Source: a bacterium EF100-94H03 bin56
Lineage (GTDB): Bacteria > Pseudomonadota > Alphaproteobacteria > SP197
Reading direction: 5' to 3'
Assembly: GCA_002238685.1 (NCBI GenBank)
Contig: MPMV01000007.1
Coordinates: forward strand, 62,001-126,000
Length of the DNA stretch: 64,000 bases
The position numbers and the translations under genes are program-made. Numbering within the stretch: position 1 is the stretch's first letter; the number at the start of each line of letters is the position of its first letter. Positions 48,974 through 58,136 of this stretch are shown here, in pieces. The notes under the pieces were generated by a model that saw nothing but the letters and a program-made list of their open reading frames with translations, searched no databases and was not told the origin of the DNA.

Positions 48974-50373
48974 TGAAGCATGACATCCTCATCGTCGATG
49001 ACGAGCGCGATATCCGCCGGACTCTGGCCGATGTTCTTGAGGATGAGGGCTACCAGGCGCGCACGGCATCCGATCCCGATTCCGCCGATGCCGCGGTCGC
49101 CGAACAGGTGCCGTCCCTGTTGATCCTCGACATCTGGTTTCGCGGGGCACGGCGCGATGGTGTCGATTTGCTGCGCGACTACGTCGCCCACCATCCGTTC
49201 ATGCCCATCATCATGATCAGTGGCCACGGCACCATTACCACTGCCGTCAAGTGCACCAGGATCGGCGCCTACGACTTCATCGAGAAGCCGCTTCAGACCG
49301 ACAAGGTGCTCCTGGTGGTCAAGCGGGCACTCGACGAGGCGAGACTGCGTCGGGAGAACGAGGAATTGCGGCGCTCCACCCGTGTCCTCGACGATCTCGT
49401 CGGCGAGTCACGGGCGATGGCGCAGTTGCGAGAAGCCATTTCCCGGGTTGCACCCACTGGCAGCAGGGTCCTGATCACGGGGCCGGCAGGTTCCGGCAAG
49501 GAACTCGTGGCCCGGCATATTCATCTGCAGTCGCCGCGCACCGGTGGACCGTTCGTTGCCATCAATGCCGCCACAATGGAGCCCGAGAGGGTGGAGGAAG
49601 AACTCTTCGGAAAGGTAAGCCGGACATCACAGGGCGCGCCGGTCATCACCCACGGAGTGTTCGAGCGCGCCGACGGAGGCACGCTGCTCCTCGACAACGT
49701 CCCGGACATGCCGCTGGCCACACAGGGCAAGATCCTGAGGGCGCTCCAGGATCAGGTCTTCACCAGACTGGGAGGCGACACGCCGGTCAGGGCCGATGTG
49801 CGGGTCCTCACGTCCGCAAGCGGCAACATCACCGCAGCGGTGCAATCAGGCCATTTCCGAGAGGATCTCTACTACCGCCTGAATGTCGTGTCGATCGACG
49901 TCCCGCCACTTTCGGAAAGGCGGGAGGATGTGGCTCCGCTGTCGCAGTACTTCATCAGACGCGCCGTGCGCCAGCAGGGTCTCAGCGCACGGACGCTGAC
50001 GGGCGATGCCGAAATGGCTCTGCTGATGGCCAACTGGCCGGGCAACGTGCGGCAGTTACGCAACGTGATCGAATCCCTGCTGATCATGACGCCGGAACGC
50101 GAGGACGGGGCAATCACGGCGGACATGTTGCCCGGCGAAGTGAGGCAGACCAGTCCGGCGCCGGTCCTGTTTCACGATTCCAGCGAGGTGATGTCCCTTG
50201 GGCTGCGCGAGGCAAGGGCGGCCTTCGAACGCAAGTACCTGTTGACCCAGCTGGCGCGCTTCGGCAACAACATATCGCGGACGGCCGCGGCGGTTGGCAT
50301 GGAGCGGTCCGCGTTGCACCGGAAACTGAGAGCACTGGGTGTCAGCGTCACGGAACGCGACACCGGAGGCTGA
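48973..50373 (+). CDS. ntrX: NtrX-like response regulator
   Basis: NtrX is the partner regulator of NtrY. The receiver domain has VDDERD at the start, the phosphorylated D53 in LILDIW, and the lysine in EKPLQTDK. The AAA+ domain has Walker A GPAGSGKE at 171-178 and WPGNVRQLRN. Two features of a working sigma-54 activator are missing: the GAFTGA loop is replaced by KVSRTSQGAP, and the Walker B glutamate is Asn243 in LLLDNVPDMP. The C-terminal Fis-type helix-turn-helix (SRTAAAVGMERSALHRKL) is intact. It probably binds DNA without activating sigma-54 polymerase. Confidence 0.93.
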   Translation: MKHDILIVDDERDIRRTLADVLEDEGYQARTASDPDSADAAVAEQVPSLLILDIWFRGARRDGVDLLRDYVAHHPFMPIIMISGHGTITTAVKCTRIGAYDFIEKPLQTDKVLLVVKRALDEARLRRENEELRRSTRVLDDLVGESRAMAQLREAISRVAPTGSRVLITGPAGSGKELVARHIHLQSPRTGGPFVAINAATMEPERVEEELFGKVSRTSQGAPVITHGVFERADGGTLLLDNVPDMPLATQGKILRALQDQVFTRLGGDTPVRADVRVLTSASGNITAAVQSGHFREDLYYRLNVVSIDVPPLSERREDVAPLSQYFIRRAVRQQGLSARTLTGDAEMALLMANWPGNVRQLRNVIESLLIMTPEREDGAITADMLPGEVRQTSPAPVLFHDSSEVMSLGLREARAAFERKYLLTQLARFGNNISRTAAAVGMERSALHRKLRALGVSVTERDTGG

Positions 50374-50378
50374 ATGCC

Positions 50379-51755
50379 ATGCGTGTCATTGTCTGTGGAG
50401 CCGGACAGGTCGGCTACAACATTGCCCGCAGACTGGCGGCGGAAGCCAACGATGTCACGGTAATCGATTGCGACGTGTCCCGCATCGCCAGAGTGACGGA
50501 GAACATTGACGCGAAGGGTCTGGTGGGGTTCGCCGCCCATCCGCCGGTACTTCAGCGTGCCGGTGCCGAAGATGCAGACATGCTGATTGCCGTCACCTAT
50601 GCCGACGAAGTCAACATGATCGCCTGCCAGGTGGCACATTCGATCTTCGACGTGCCCACAAAGATCGCCCGGGTACGCCACCAGTCCTATCTCGATCTCG
50701 CATGGAGCAATCTCTACAGCCGGGATCACATGCCGATCAATGTCATCATCTCACCGGAAATCGAGGTGGCGCGCGCCATCATCAGGCGTCTCGAGGTGCC
50801 AGGCGCCCTCGATATCGTGCCCATGGCCGATGACCGGGTGCGGGCCATTGCCGTGCGGTGCCATGCCGATTGCCCGGTCCTTGACACACCCCTCGAGGAA
50901 CTTACGGAGCTCTTTCCCAATCTCAAGGTCTTTGTTGTCGGCATCGTGCGCCATGGCGAACTGCTCATCCCCACGGGCCGGACGGAAATGCGCGAGGGGG
51001 ATGTCGTCTACTTTGTCACCTCGACCGACCACATGCACCGGTCGATGTCCGTCTTTGGTCATGAGGAACCCGAAGCCCGCCGGATGATCATCGTCGGTGG
51101 CGGAAACATCGGCCTCTACGTCGCGCGCGAGATGGAAAGACATCATGCCGACGTGCGTTGCAGGGTCATCGAGATCAATGAAAGCCGGGCCCGGGAGGTC
51201 GCCGACCAGTTGACACGAACAACGGTGCTTCTCGGCGATGCACTGGAACGCAAGCTCCTCGAGGAGGCCGGCGCCAAGGATGTCGAGACAGTGGTTGCGG
51301 TTTCCAACGACGACGAGGTCAACATTCTTTCGTCGCTCCTCGCCAAGCGGCTGGGTGCCAAGCGGGCCATTACACTGGTCAATTCGGAGAGCTACGACCC
51401 GTTGGTCGAGGATCTTGGTGTCGATTCGGTGGTCAATCCGAGGGGTTCCACGGTCTCGACGATTCTTCAGCACATACGTCGTGGCCGTGTTCGCAGCGTC
51501 TACAGCATTCATGAGGGCGCCGGTGAATTCATCGAGGCCGAAGCTCTCGAGACGACCCGGATCACGAACCGGAGAATACGCGACATTCACCTCGCCCGGG
51601 GCATCCTCATCGGATCCATCATACGCGGTCAGGAGGTCATTGTTCCCGACGGCGACACGCGAATCCAGGTAGGTGATCGGGTGGTTCTCTTCGCCAGAAC
51701 CAACCTGATGAGCAAGGTCGAAAAGCTCCTCTCCGTGGGCCTCGAGTTCTTCTGA
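50379..51755 (+). CDS. trkA: Trk potassium uptake regulatory protein TrkA
   Basis: TrkA is the cytosolic NAD-binding subunit that gates TrkH or TrkG potassium channels. The 458-residue protein has two copies of an RCK unit. The first begins MRVIVCGAGQVGYNIARRL and the second MIIVGGGNIGLYVAREM near residue 230. Each is followed by a TrkA-C domain (ELFPNLKVFVVGIVR; RRIRDIHLARGILIGSIIR). The frame continues open far upstream through ntrX, but that part is a shadow of ntrX; the ATG at 50379 has GGAGG upstream. NtrYX followed by trkA is a typical alphaproteobacterial order. Confidence 0.96.
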   Translation: MRVIVCGAGQVGYNIARRLAAEANDVTVIDCDVSRIARVTENIDAKGLVGFAAHPPVLQRAGAEDADMLIAVTYADEVNMIACQVAHSIFDVPTKIARVRHQSYLDLAWSNLYSRDHMPINVIISPEIEVARAIIRRLEVPGALDIVPMADDRVRAIAVRCHADCPVLDTPLEELTELFPNLKVFVVGIVRHGELLIPTGRTEMREGDVVYFVTSTDHMHRSMSVFGHEEPEARRMIIVGGGNIGLYVAREMERHHADVRCRVIEINESRAREVADQLTRTTVLLGDALERKLLEEAGAKDVETVVAVSNDDEVNILSSLLAKRLGAKRAITLVNSESYDPLVEDLGVDSVVNPRGSTVSTILQHIRRGRVRSVYSIHEGAGEFIEAEALETTRITNRRIRDIHLARGILIGSIIRGQEVIVPDGDTRIQVGDRVVLFARTNLMSKVEKLLSVGLEFF

Positions 51756-51756
51756 G

Positions 51757-52632
51757 ATGTCTCGCATCGCCTATGTCAATGGCCGGTACAGCGCCCACTC
51801 CCGGGCCAGCATTCATATCGATGACCGCGCCCATACCTTTGCCGACGGAGTCTACGAGGTCATTCTCGTGGTCAACCGCCACATGATCGACCTGGACGAT
51901 CATTTCCGGCGCCTGGATCGTTCGCTCACCGAACTCGACATTCCCCGGCCGATGACAGAACGCGTTCTCACCCACATCATGAACCGCACGATCCACCTGA
52001 ACAGGGTGGTTGACGGTATCGTCTATCTCCAGATCAGCCGCGGTGCAGCGCCCCGCAACCACGTTTTCGACAATGCGTCCCTGACACCGGGCGTGGTGTG
52101 CACGGCGCGGCGTCTGACAGTGCCGGCAACGTCGCGTGACATTTCAGGGGTCGAGGTCATCACGCTCCCCGACACGCGCTGGACACGTGTCGACATCAAG
52201 AGCGTCTCGCTTCTTCCCAATGTCCTGGCGCGCACGATGGCAGCCGGGCGAGGGGCTTACGAGGCCTGGTTCGTCGACGGCAAGGGCCTTGTGACCGAAT
52301 GCGCCGCCTCCAATGCCTGGATTGTCGATTCCAGCGGATGTCTGGTGACGCGGTCGGTCAGGGACGGGATCCTGCGCGGCATCACCCGCGAACGGCTGAT
52401 GGCCCTGGCCAGCGAGTTGTCCATCGAGGTCGTCGAACGCCCTTTCAGCGTGGCCGAGGCGAAGGGGGCCCGTGAAGCCTTCCTGACCAGCACCACCTCC
52501 ATCGTCAAGGCCGTCTCGCGCATCGACGATACGGTCATCGGCAACGGCCATCCGGGGCACGTGACCTGCCGGTTGCTCGATGCCTACCTCGACTTCGCGC
52601 GCCGCCAGGCGTTGCCGGGCAGGGTTTCCTGA
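51757..52632 (+). CDS. dat: D-amino-acid (D-alanine) transaminase
   Basis: This PLP enzyme of fold type IV interconverts D-alanine and D-glutamate via 2-oxo acids. The PLP lysine is K148 in RVDIKSVSLLPN. The ISRGAAPRNH segment (R95, R100, H102) matches the RG-x3-R-x-H carboxylate trap typical of D-amino-acid transaminases rather than branched-chain ones. TFADGVYEV and GLVTECAASNAW are other family marks. The product is 291 residues. It starts 1 bp after trkA and lies between trkA and hfq; its product could feed peptidoglycan synthesis or D-amino-acid catabolism. Confidence 0.9.
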   Translation: MSRIAYVNGRYSAHSRASIHIDDRAHTFADGVYEVILVVNRHMIDLDDHFRRLDRSLTELDIPRPMTERVLTHIMNRTIHLNRVVDGIVYLQISRGAAPRNHVFDNASLTPGVVCTARRLTVPATSRDISGVEVITLPDTRWTRVDIKSVSLLPNVLARTMAAGRGAYEAWFVDGKGLVTECAASNAWIVDSSGCLVTRSVRDGILRGITRERLMALASELSIEVVERPFSVAEAKGAREAFLTSTTSIVKAVSRIDDTVIGNGHPGHVTCRLLDAYLDFARRQALPGRVS

Positions 52633-52728
52633 CGGCCATTCGCGTGTAGTCTTGGGGAGAAAGGCACGGGTCGCCATCCTCCCTGGTTGCGACACATGTC
52701 AAGGCTCAGCATGCGGGATACCGGTATC

Positions 52729-52986
52729 ATGGCACAGACAAAACAGCAGAACCTCCAGGACACGTTCCTCAATGCCATCCGCAGGTCGAAGATTCCGGTG
52801 ACGGTCTATCTCGTGAACGGCGTGAAACTGCAGGGCATCATCACCTGGTTTGACAGTTTCTGCCTGCTCCTGCGCCGGGACGGCCATTCGCAGCTGATCT
52901 ACAAGCACGCGGTTTCAACCGTCATGCCCGAGGGAATGGTGAATCTGCAGCTCACCGGTGAAGGAGAGACGCACGACGATGCCTGA
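52729..52986 (+). CDS. hfq: RNA-binding chaperone Hfq
   Basis: Hfq forms a hexameric ring that pairs small RNAs with mRNAs. The 85-residue protein has the N-terminal helix [19 protein letters not shown] and the Sm1 region [15 protein letters not shown]. Sm2 is seen as [10 protein letters not shown], with the conserved YKHA. Only a short acidic tail follows, as usual in alphaproteobacteria. The ATG at 52729 is where conservation begins. The hfq-hflX overlap of 8 bp suggests coupled translation. Confidence 0.97.
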   Translation: MAQTKQQNLQDTFLNAIRRSKIPVTVYLVNGVKLQGIITWFDSFCLLLRRDGHSQLIYKHAVSTVMPEGMVNLQLTGEGETHDDA

Positions 52987-54295
52987 GGCATCGCGCGAAG
53001 CCGCGATCACGCGAACCAGCGTCATTCACCCCTGGCTCGGCGGTGGACATGGCAGACGCAACGGCCCCGAGGCTCTGGAGGAGGCGATCAGCCTTGCAAG
53101 AGCCATCGATCTCGAGATCAAGGACGCCCGCGTTCTTCCCGTGAAGCGCCCTCGGGCGGGTACGTTCCTTGGCAAGGGACAGGTTGAGGAGCTCAGGTTC
53201 CAGGTCGCTTCGTCGTCGATCGATCTTGTCTTTGTCGACACGGCCCTGTCACCGGTACAACAACGAAATCTGGAACAGCAGCTTCAGGCCAAGGTCATCG
53301 ATCGCACCGGGCTGATTCTCGATATTTTCGGGGCCCGTGCCGCCACGCGCGAAGGCGTGCTGCAGGTGGAGATGGCGGCGCTCACATATCAGCGCAGCCG
53401 TCTGGTGCGGAGCTGGACCCATCTGGAACGCCAGCGTGGCGGGCTGGGCTTTGTCGGCGGACCTGGCGAGTCCCAGCTCGAGATCGACCGTCGACTGATC
53501 GGCCAGCGCATTGCCCGGCTGCGTCGCGAACTCGATGGGGTCGCCGCCATGCGCGGCCAGCACCGCAATGCCCGGCGCAAGGTGCCGTGGCCAACCGTCG
53601 CCCTGGTGGGTTACACCAATGCAGGCAAGTCGACGCTCTTCAACCGGTTGACCGGGGCCGGCGTCTATGCCGACGACAGGCTGTTTGCAACACTCGATCC
53701 AACCATGCGGGCTCTTGACCTCGGGCGCGGGATGCGTGCCATCCTCTCCGACACCGTCGGATTCGTATCCGACCTTCCCGAGACTCTCGTTGCCGCGTTT
53801 CGCGCCACCCTGGAAGAAGTCACCGAGGCATCGCTCATCGTTCACGTGCGCAATGCACACCACCCCGAGCATGAACTCCAGGCCGCCGACGTGATGGCTG
53901 TACTGGCGAACCTCGGAATCGACGAGCTCGACGCGTCCGAGAGGATGGTCACCGTCTACAACAAGCTCGACCTGCTCGATGACGACTCGGCGTCACGGCT
54001 GCGCGCGTGTGTCGGGCGCCAGGGCGATGCGACCGTCATCTCGGCCCGGACGGGGGAGGGGCTCGACGATCTTGTCGACCTCGTCACCCGCCACCTGGGC
54101 GGCAGTCAGCGCCTCGTCGAACTCAGTGTACCCGTCAAGGATGGCGCCGCCATCGGATTCCTCTATCGCCACGCCGAGGTCGTCGAACGCAGCGATGGCG
54201 ACCACGACATCCGGTTCAAGGTCCGCATCCAGACCAGCGACCTCGGCCGCTTCCACAAGCGCTTCCCGCATCCGGCCCTCTCGTGCCCCCAGTGA
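52979..54295 (+). CDS. hflX: GTPase HflX
   Basis: HflX is a ribosome-binding GTPase that splits stalled or heat-stressed ribosomes. The N-terminal domain has [29 protein letters not shown] and [12 protein letters not shown], followed by [19 protein letters not shown]. The GTPase domain has G1 [10 protein letters not shown]3 DTVGF and G4 NKLD. The product is 438 residues. I chose the ATG at 52979 inside hfq, with AAGGAG about 12 nt upstream; a GTG at 52958 is the alternative. Confidence 0.95.
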   Translation: MPEASREAAITRTSVIHPWLGGGHGRRNGPEALEEAISLARAIDLEIKDARVLPVKRPRAGTFLGKGQVEELRFQVASSSIDLVFVDTALSPVQQRNLEQQLQAKVIDRTGLILDIFGARAATREGVLQVEMAALTYQRSRLVRSWTHLERQRGGLGFVGGPGESQLEIDRRLIGQRIARLRRELDGVAAMRGQHRNARRKVPWPTVALVGYTNAGKSTLFNRLTGAGVYADDRLFATLDPTMRALDLGRGMRAILSDTVGFVSDLPETLVAAFRATLEEVTEASLIVHVRNAHHPEHELQAADVMAVLANLGIDELDASERMVTVYNKLDLLDDDSASRLRACVGRQGDATVISARTGEGLDDLVDLVTRHLGGSQRLVELSVPVKDGAAIGFLYRHAEVVERSDGDHDIRFKVRIQTSDLGRFHKRFPHPALSCPQ

Positions 54296-54338
54296 CCGAG
54301 GTGATCATCATGCCGTTCGTGCTTGAGTGATTGACCGG

Positions 54339-54352
54339 TCCCCACAAGGGGA
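54339..54352 (+). terminator. Weak stem-loop after hflX
   Basis: TCCCC-ACAA-GGGGA forms a 5 bp stem with a 4 nt loop 44 bp after the hflX stop. A second stem, GCTCC to GGAGC, lies at 54376-54394. Neither is followed by a T run, so a Rho-independent terminator is not well supported. The 231 bp between hflX and the convergent mazG holds no gene that I can see. Confidence 0.25.
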
Positions 54353-54526
54353 TGATCTTCCGCGTCATTGTGTCGGCTCCTGACACCCGGGAGCGGTATG
54401 TCTGACTGAACGTTTGACAAGAATTGTCCGAGAGCGACAGAGACCATTTGTCCGCATAGATGTGCAGCCATTCCAGGCGAGACCGGAAACGGTTTGAATG
54501 GGTCATGGCAGCGCGCGTCGCGCGCC

Positions 54527-55342
54527 TCACCTGCGGGCGGCTTCCTCATCCTTGGCAGAGGTCCACAGGGCGTCAAGTTCTTCAGCCCCACAGTCACTGA
54601 TCGTCCGGTTGTCACGGCTCAGGCGGCGTTCGATGAAACGGTAGCGCGTCTCGAAACGGGCGGCACTGCGGCGCAATGCGCGCTCGGGGTCGACATCGAG
54701 ATGACGGGCAAGATTGACGGCGGCGAACAGAACGTCGCCGAGCTCATCGGCAATGCGTTCGGGTGAACCGTCCGCCATTTCGCGTGAAAGCTCATCGACT
54801 TCAGAGATCACATCGTTCAGCGCCTCGCCTGGCGAAGCGAGGCCGAAACCCTGACCCGCCACGCGGTCATGGATCTTGCGGGTACGGGTGAGGGCAGGGA
54901 GGTTGGCGCTGATTCCATCAAGCGCGGACACATCTTCATTCCTGGCCCGGGACTGCTCCCGGCGTTCCCGTGCCTTCAGTTCTTCCCACTTCACCGTTTG
55001 TTCGGCCGCCGAGACCACATTCTCTTCATCTGCGAAGACATGGGGATGGCGCCGCACCATCTTCTCCGAGATCGCCTCGACCACGTCGTCAAACCCGAAG
55101 AGGTCACCCTCGCATGCCATGCGGGCATGAAACACCACCTGGAAGAGAAGGTCGCCGAGTTCCGTCTTCAGTGCCGGCCAGTCTTCCCTGTCGATGGCAT
55201 CCGCAACCTCATAGGCTTCCTCGATAGTGTAGGGAGCAATCGAGGTGAAGGACTGTTCAACATCCCACGGGCAACCGGTGACGGGATCACGCAGGCGGGC
55301 CATGATGTCGAGCAGCCGGGCGATGGATCCGATATGATCCAT
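54527..55342 (-). CDS. mazG: Nucleoside triphosphate pyrophosphohydrolase MazG
   Basis: MazG hydrolyses NTPs to NMP and pyrophosphate and helps clear abnormal nucleotides. The 271-residue protein has two MazG domains. The first is complete: LRDPVTGCPWDVEQSF, TIEEAYEVADAI, ELGDLLFQVVFHA and KMVRRHPHVF. The second near residues 180-225 has DEL and ELGDVLFAAVNLARH. Glutamates and aspartates of the metal site are in the EE-x(n)-ELGDLL pattern. It converges with hflX, as in many alphaproteobacteria. Confidence 0.95.
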   Translation of the reverse strand: MDHIGSIARLLDIMARLRDPVTGCPWDVEQSFTSIAPYTIEEAYEVADAIDREDWPALKTELGDLLFQVVFHARMACEGDLFGFDDVVEAISEKMVRRHPHVFADEENVVSAAEQTVKWEELKARERREQSRARNEDVSALDGISANLPALTRTRKIHDRVAGQGFGLASPGEALNDVISEVDELSREMADGSPERIADELGDVLFAAVNLARHLDVDPERALRRSAARFETRYRFIERRLSRDNRTISDCGAEELDALWTSAKDEEAARR

Positions 55343-55407
55343 CGCCCGTCAACCGGAGACGCCCGGCGCCGGTAGCGCCGGGCGATCCTTGCAACAACAC
55401 TCCTGCA

Positions 55408-56985
55408 TCAGGTCCAGGCGAACTTCTGCATGTAGAACTGCCAGCCGTTTGGCCGAATTGACGGTGAGAGATCCTCACGGTGGATGATCCCGACGGGCTC
55501 ATGAGTGATCCACACATAGGCTCCGGTATCTTCCATGATGTCCTGCATGCGCAGATAGATCTCTTCACGTCGCGCCTCGTCGGTCTCGCCAAGTCCTTCG
55601 AGGAACAGTGCGTCGAATTCGGAATCCTTCCACCGTTCCCAGTTCCACACGCCTACCTGGGCTTCGACATACCACTGTGACATCTGGCTGGGGTCCGGAG
55701 CATCGCCGTAGCGCATGATCCACAACTGCAGGTCTTTCCAGTCGTCGCCTGAGGATTCCAGTCCCAGGTTCCAGAAGGGCCCCGGATCCAGCGGAATGAC
55801 ATCAAGCTCGATCCCGACATCCGCCAGGTTGGCCTGGATCACGGTGGCGGCCGCCATGCGGTCCGTACGATTGATCGTCTTGAGTTCCAGTTGAAGGCCC
55901 TCGGCGCCAGCCTCGGCGATCAGCGCCCGCGCCTCATCCGGTGCGAAGCTGTAGTTGCTGGTTGTACGGTGGCCCAGGACACCGGGAGGTACGATGCCGT
56001 GGGACTTTGGCGCCACGCCGGCATAGGCGGCTGCGAGGATGGTATCGACGTCAATGGCCCGCTGGATGGCCTTGCGAACCCGGACGTCCTGAAGCTTGGG
56101 ATGCTCGGTATTGATTCCCATCCATGTCCACAACAGTCCCGGATAGACCTTGAGAACGGTGTTGTCCGGCGCCCCGTCGCTCTGATAGCGGGCCAGCGTG
56201 TCCGTGCTGATATGGGTGAAGTCGACATCGCCGGCTTCATAGGCAATTTCTGCCGTCTTCTCGTCTTCGATGATGAAGAACCGCACGGTGTTGATGCCCG
56301 CGGGAGTTCCGGTCCAGAACGGATTGGCTTCAAGTTCATAGAACTGCTTGGGCGACCACTCCTTCAGGCGGAAGGGACCGATATAGAAGTTGAACATGCC
56401 GTCGTACTTGCCGCCGGATGCCTCCACCGACTTGCGGCACAGGATGGTGCCGGTGCCGGAGGCCAGCCACGTGTACCAGACCGGTGCGAAAGGCTGGTTG
56501 AGGTGGATGATGCCCGAATGGGAACCCGTGACCTCGACATGATCGAGTGCGGCCGCCTTGTCCTTCCATTCGGACTCCTTGATCCGCTCGAGCGAAAACT
56601 TGACGTCTTCGGCATCAAGCTCGCTGATGACCTCATGCGTCGTGCCGTCATACCATTGGATGCCCGTCTTGAGTTCGAAAACGATGGTCTGGGCGTCCAC
56701 CTGCTCGACATGTGAGACAAACTCGCTTGGCGACCAGGACCAGTCCGGCCCTTCGTTCAGGGTCGCCAGCTGTGCCAGGCAGGCGTACTGCAGAACGGTT
56801 TCCATGCCACCGACCATGTAGCCTGGATCCGTCGACACGATCGTGCGGTTGGTGCGCATGCGCAGGAGCCGCTCAGGCGTGACCGAAGCCTGTGCCGGCG
56901 CCATCCACGACTGCACCATCGCCGCAGCCGACATCGCCGCCGTGGCTCCCATGAGCGTACGGCGGTTGAGTTCCAGTTGTTTCAT
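55408..56985 (-). CDS. Tat-exported ABC transporter substrate-binding protein, family 5
   Basis: The 525-residue protein is a periplasmic binding protein of the SBP_bac_5 (peptide/nickel) family. Its start carries a twin-arginine signal, NRRTLMGATAAMSAAA, with cleavage likely near PAQAS at about residue 33. The body has LDAEDVKFSLERIKE, GPFRLKEWSP and VRVRKAIQRAIDVDTIL, which are family features, and YGDAPDPSQMSQWY near the C-terminus. The ligand is unknown; peptides, opines and sugars are all possible. No permease or ATPase genes are next to it. It is divergent from a Gfo/Idh/MocA gene. Confidence 0.9.
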   Translation of the reverse strand: MKQLELNRRTLMGATAAMSAAAMVQSWMAPAQASVTPERLLRMRTNRTIVSTDPGYMVGGMETVLQYACLAQLATLNEGPDWSWSPSEFVSHVEQVDAQTIVFELKTGIQWYDGTTHEVISELDAEDVKFSLERIKESEWKDKAAALDHVEVTGSHSGIIHLNQPFAPVWYTWLASGTGTILCRKSVEASGGKYDGMFNFYIGPFRLKEWSPKQFYELEANPFWTGTPAGINTVRFFIIEDEKTAEIAYEAGDVDFTHISTDTLARYQSDGAPDNTVLKVYPGLLWTWMGINTEHPKLQDVRVRKAIQRAIDVDTILAAAYAGVAPKSHGIVPPGVLGHRTTSNYSFAPDEARALIAEAGAEGLQLELKTINRTDRMAAATVIQANLADVGIELDVIPLDPGPFWNLGLESSGDDWKDLQLWIMRYGDAPDPSQMSQWYVEAQVGVWNWERWKDSEFDALFLEGLGETDEARREEIYLRMQDIMEDTGAYVWITHEPVGIIHREDLSPSIRPNGWQFYMQKFAWT

Positions 56986-57109
56986 TGGGCAATCTCCCTC
57001 AGGTGTTTCCTAACCCGAGAACATTACCAACTTTGTTAACGTAGAACCATGACAGAGACTGATGCAGGACCGAAATCAATGTCTGAGATGAACAGGGGAG
57101 GGGATAGAC

Positions 57110-58120
57110 GTGGAAAGGTTGAAGATTGCCGTCATAGGCCTCGGCTGGTTTGGTGAAATCCACTGCGAGACCATAGCCGGCATCCCGGAACTCGAACTCG
57201 CCGCCCTTGCTACCAGGCGTCCGGACCGTCTGCAGGAGATGTCGGCGAGATTCGGTGTCGGGAAGACGGCAACGGACTATCGCGAGATCCTCGCTGATCC
57301 GTCCATAGACGCCGTTTCCATTGTCACCCAGTGGCATCAGCATGTGGAACCTGCCTGCGCTGCCCTTGGAGCCGGCAAGCATGTGTTTCTCGAAAAGCCG
57401 ATGGCCATGGACCTTGCCGAATGCCGGAGAATTCTCGATGCGGCACGCTCGGCCCGGGGCATTCTGCAGGTAGGACATATCTGCCGTTTCAATCCGCGCT
57501 ACCGCATGGCGAAACAGGCCATCGAGGAAGGCCGGATTGGCAGGATCGTCGCCATGAGTTCAAGAAGGAACATTCCCCTTGCCTGGACTCACGAAATCAT
57601 CCGCAAGATCGGCCCCGTTGTTGGAGACGGTGTTCACGACACCGACCTCATGCTCTGGCTGACTGGTGATCGCATCATTACGGCTTATTGTCAGACGGTT
57701 ACCGTCAGAGGTCTGGAAAATCCAGACGTCGGCCAGACCATGTACAGGTTCGAGAGTGGCGCCACGGCCACCATGGAGACCGCCATGTGCATGCCCGAAC
57801 AGACACCATTCGATATTGACGAGCGCCTGGCGATCATCGGCAGCGAGGGGATCATTCACGTACAGGACACGTTTCCCAATCTGGCAATCGTCGATACCAG
57901 CAAGCTTGCCAGCCCGGACACGACGTACTGGCCGATGTTCGATGGCGTCAGGACTGGAGCACTGCGTGACGAACTTGCCTACTTCGCGCGGGCAGCCCTG
58001 GGCGGCAAGGCGCCAGAGATCGGCCGGGCGGAAGACGCAGCAGCAGCGGTTGCGGCAACCCTCGCGGCCGAACGGTCATCGCGGACGGGCAAGGTCGAGC
58101 CTGTGGAAAAAGTCGCATAA
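57110..58120 (+). CDS. Gfo/Idh/MocA-family NAD(P)-dependent oxidoreductase
   Basis: The 336-residue protein has an N-terminal Rossmann fold, KIAVIGLGWFGEIHC, and the conserved EKPMAMDLAE with the catalytic lysine. The second domain starts near GHICRFNPRYRMAK and has VVGDGVHDTDLMLWL, matching the D/H region of inositol and sugar dehydrogenases. The substrate is unknown; polyols and sugar derivatives are usual. The start is a GTG at 57110 with GGGAGGGGA upstream. It is divergent from the substrate-binding protein gene, which could supply its substrate. It ends 16 bp before the convergent tatD. Confidence 0.88.
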   Translation: MERLKIAVIGLGWFGEIHCETIAGIPELELAALATRRPDRLQEMSARFGVGKTATDYREILADPSIDAVSIVTQWHQHVEPACAALGAGKHVFLEKPMAMDLAECRRILDAARSARGILQVGHICRFNPRYRMAKQAIEEGRIGRIVAMSSRRNIPLAWTHEIIRKIGPVVGDGVHDTDLMLWLTGDRIITAYCQTVTVRGLENPDVGQTMYRFESGATATMETAMCMPEQTPFDIDERLAIIGSEGIIHVQDTFPNLAIVDTSKLASPDTTYWPMFDGVRTGALRDELAYFARAALGGKAPEIGRAEDAAAAVAATLAAERSSRTGKVEPVEKVA

Positions 58121-58136
58121 GGTATATTATGGAACA

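Noticed and set aside
49251-50378. Long open extension upstream of trkA suggesting a fusion protein
   Set aside because: This frame is a shadow of ntrX with arginine- and histidine-rich nonsense translation; TrkA similarity begins at the ATG at 50379.
54511-54525. GC-only palindrome just after mazG as a terminator
   Set aside because: It can fold (6 bp stem) but no T run follows on either strand, so there is no support for termination.
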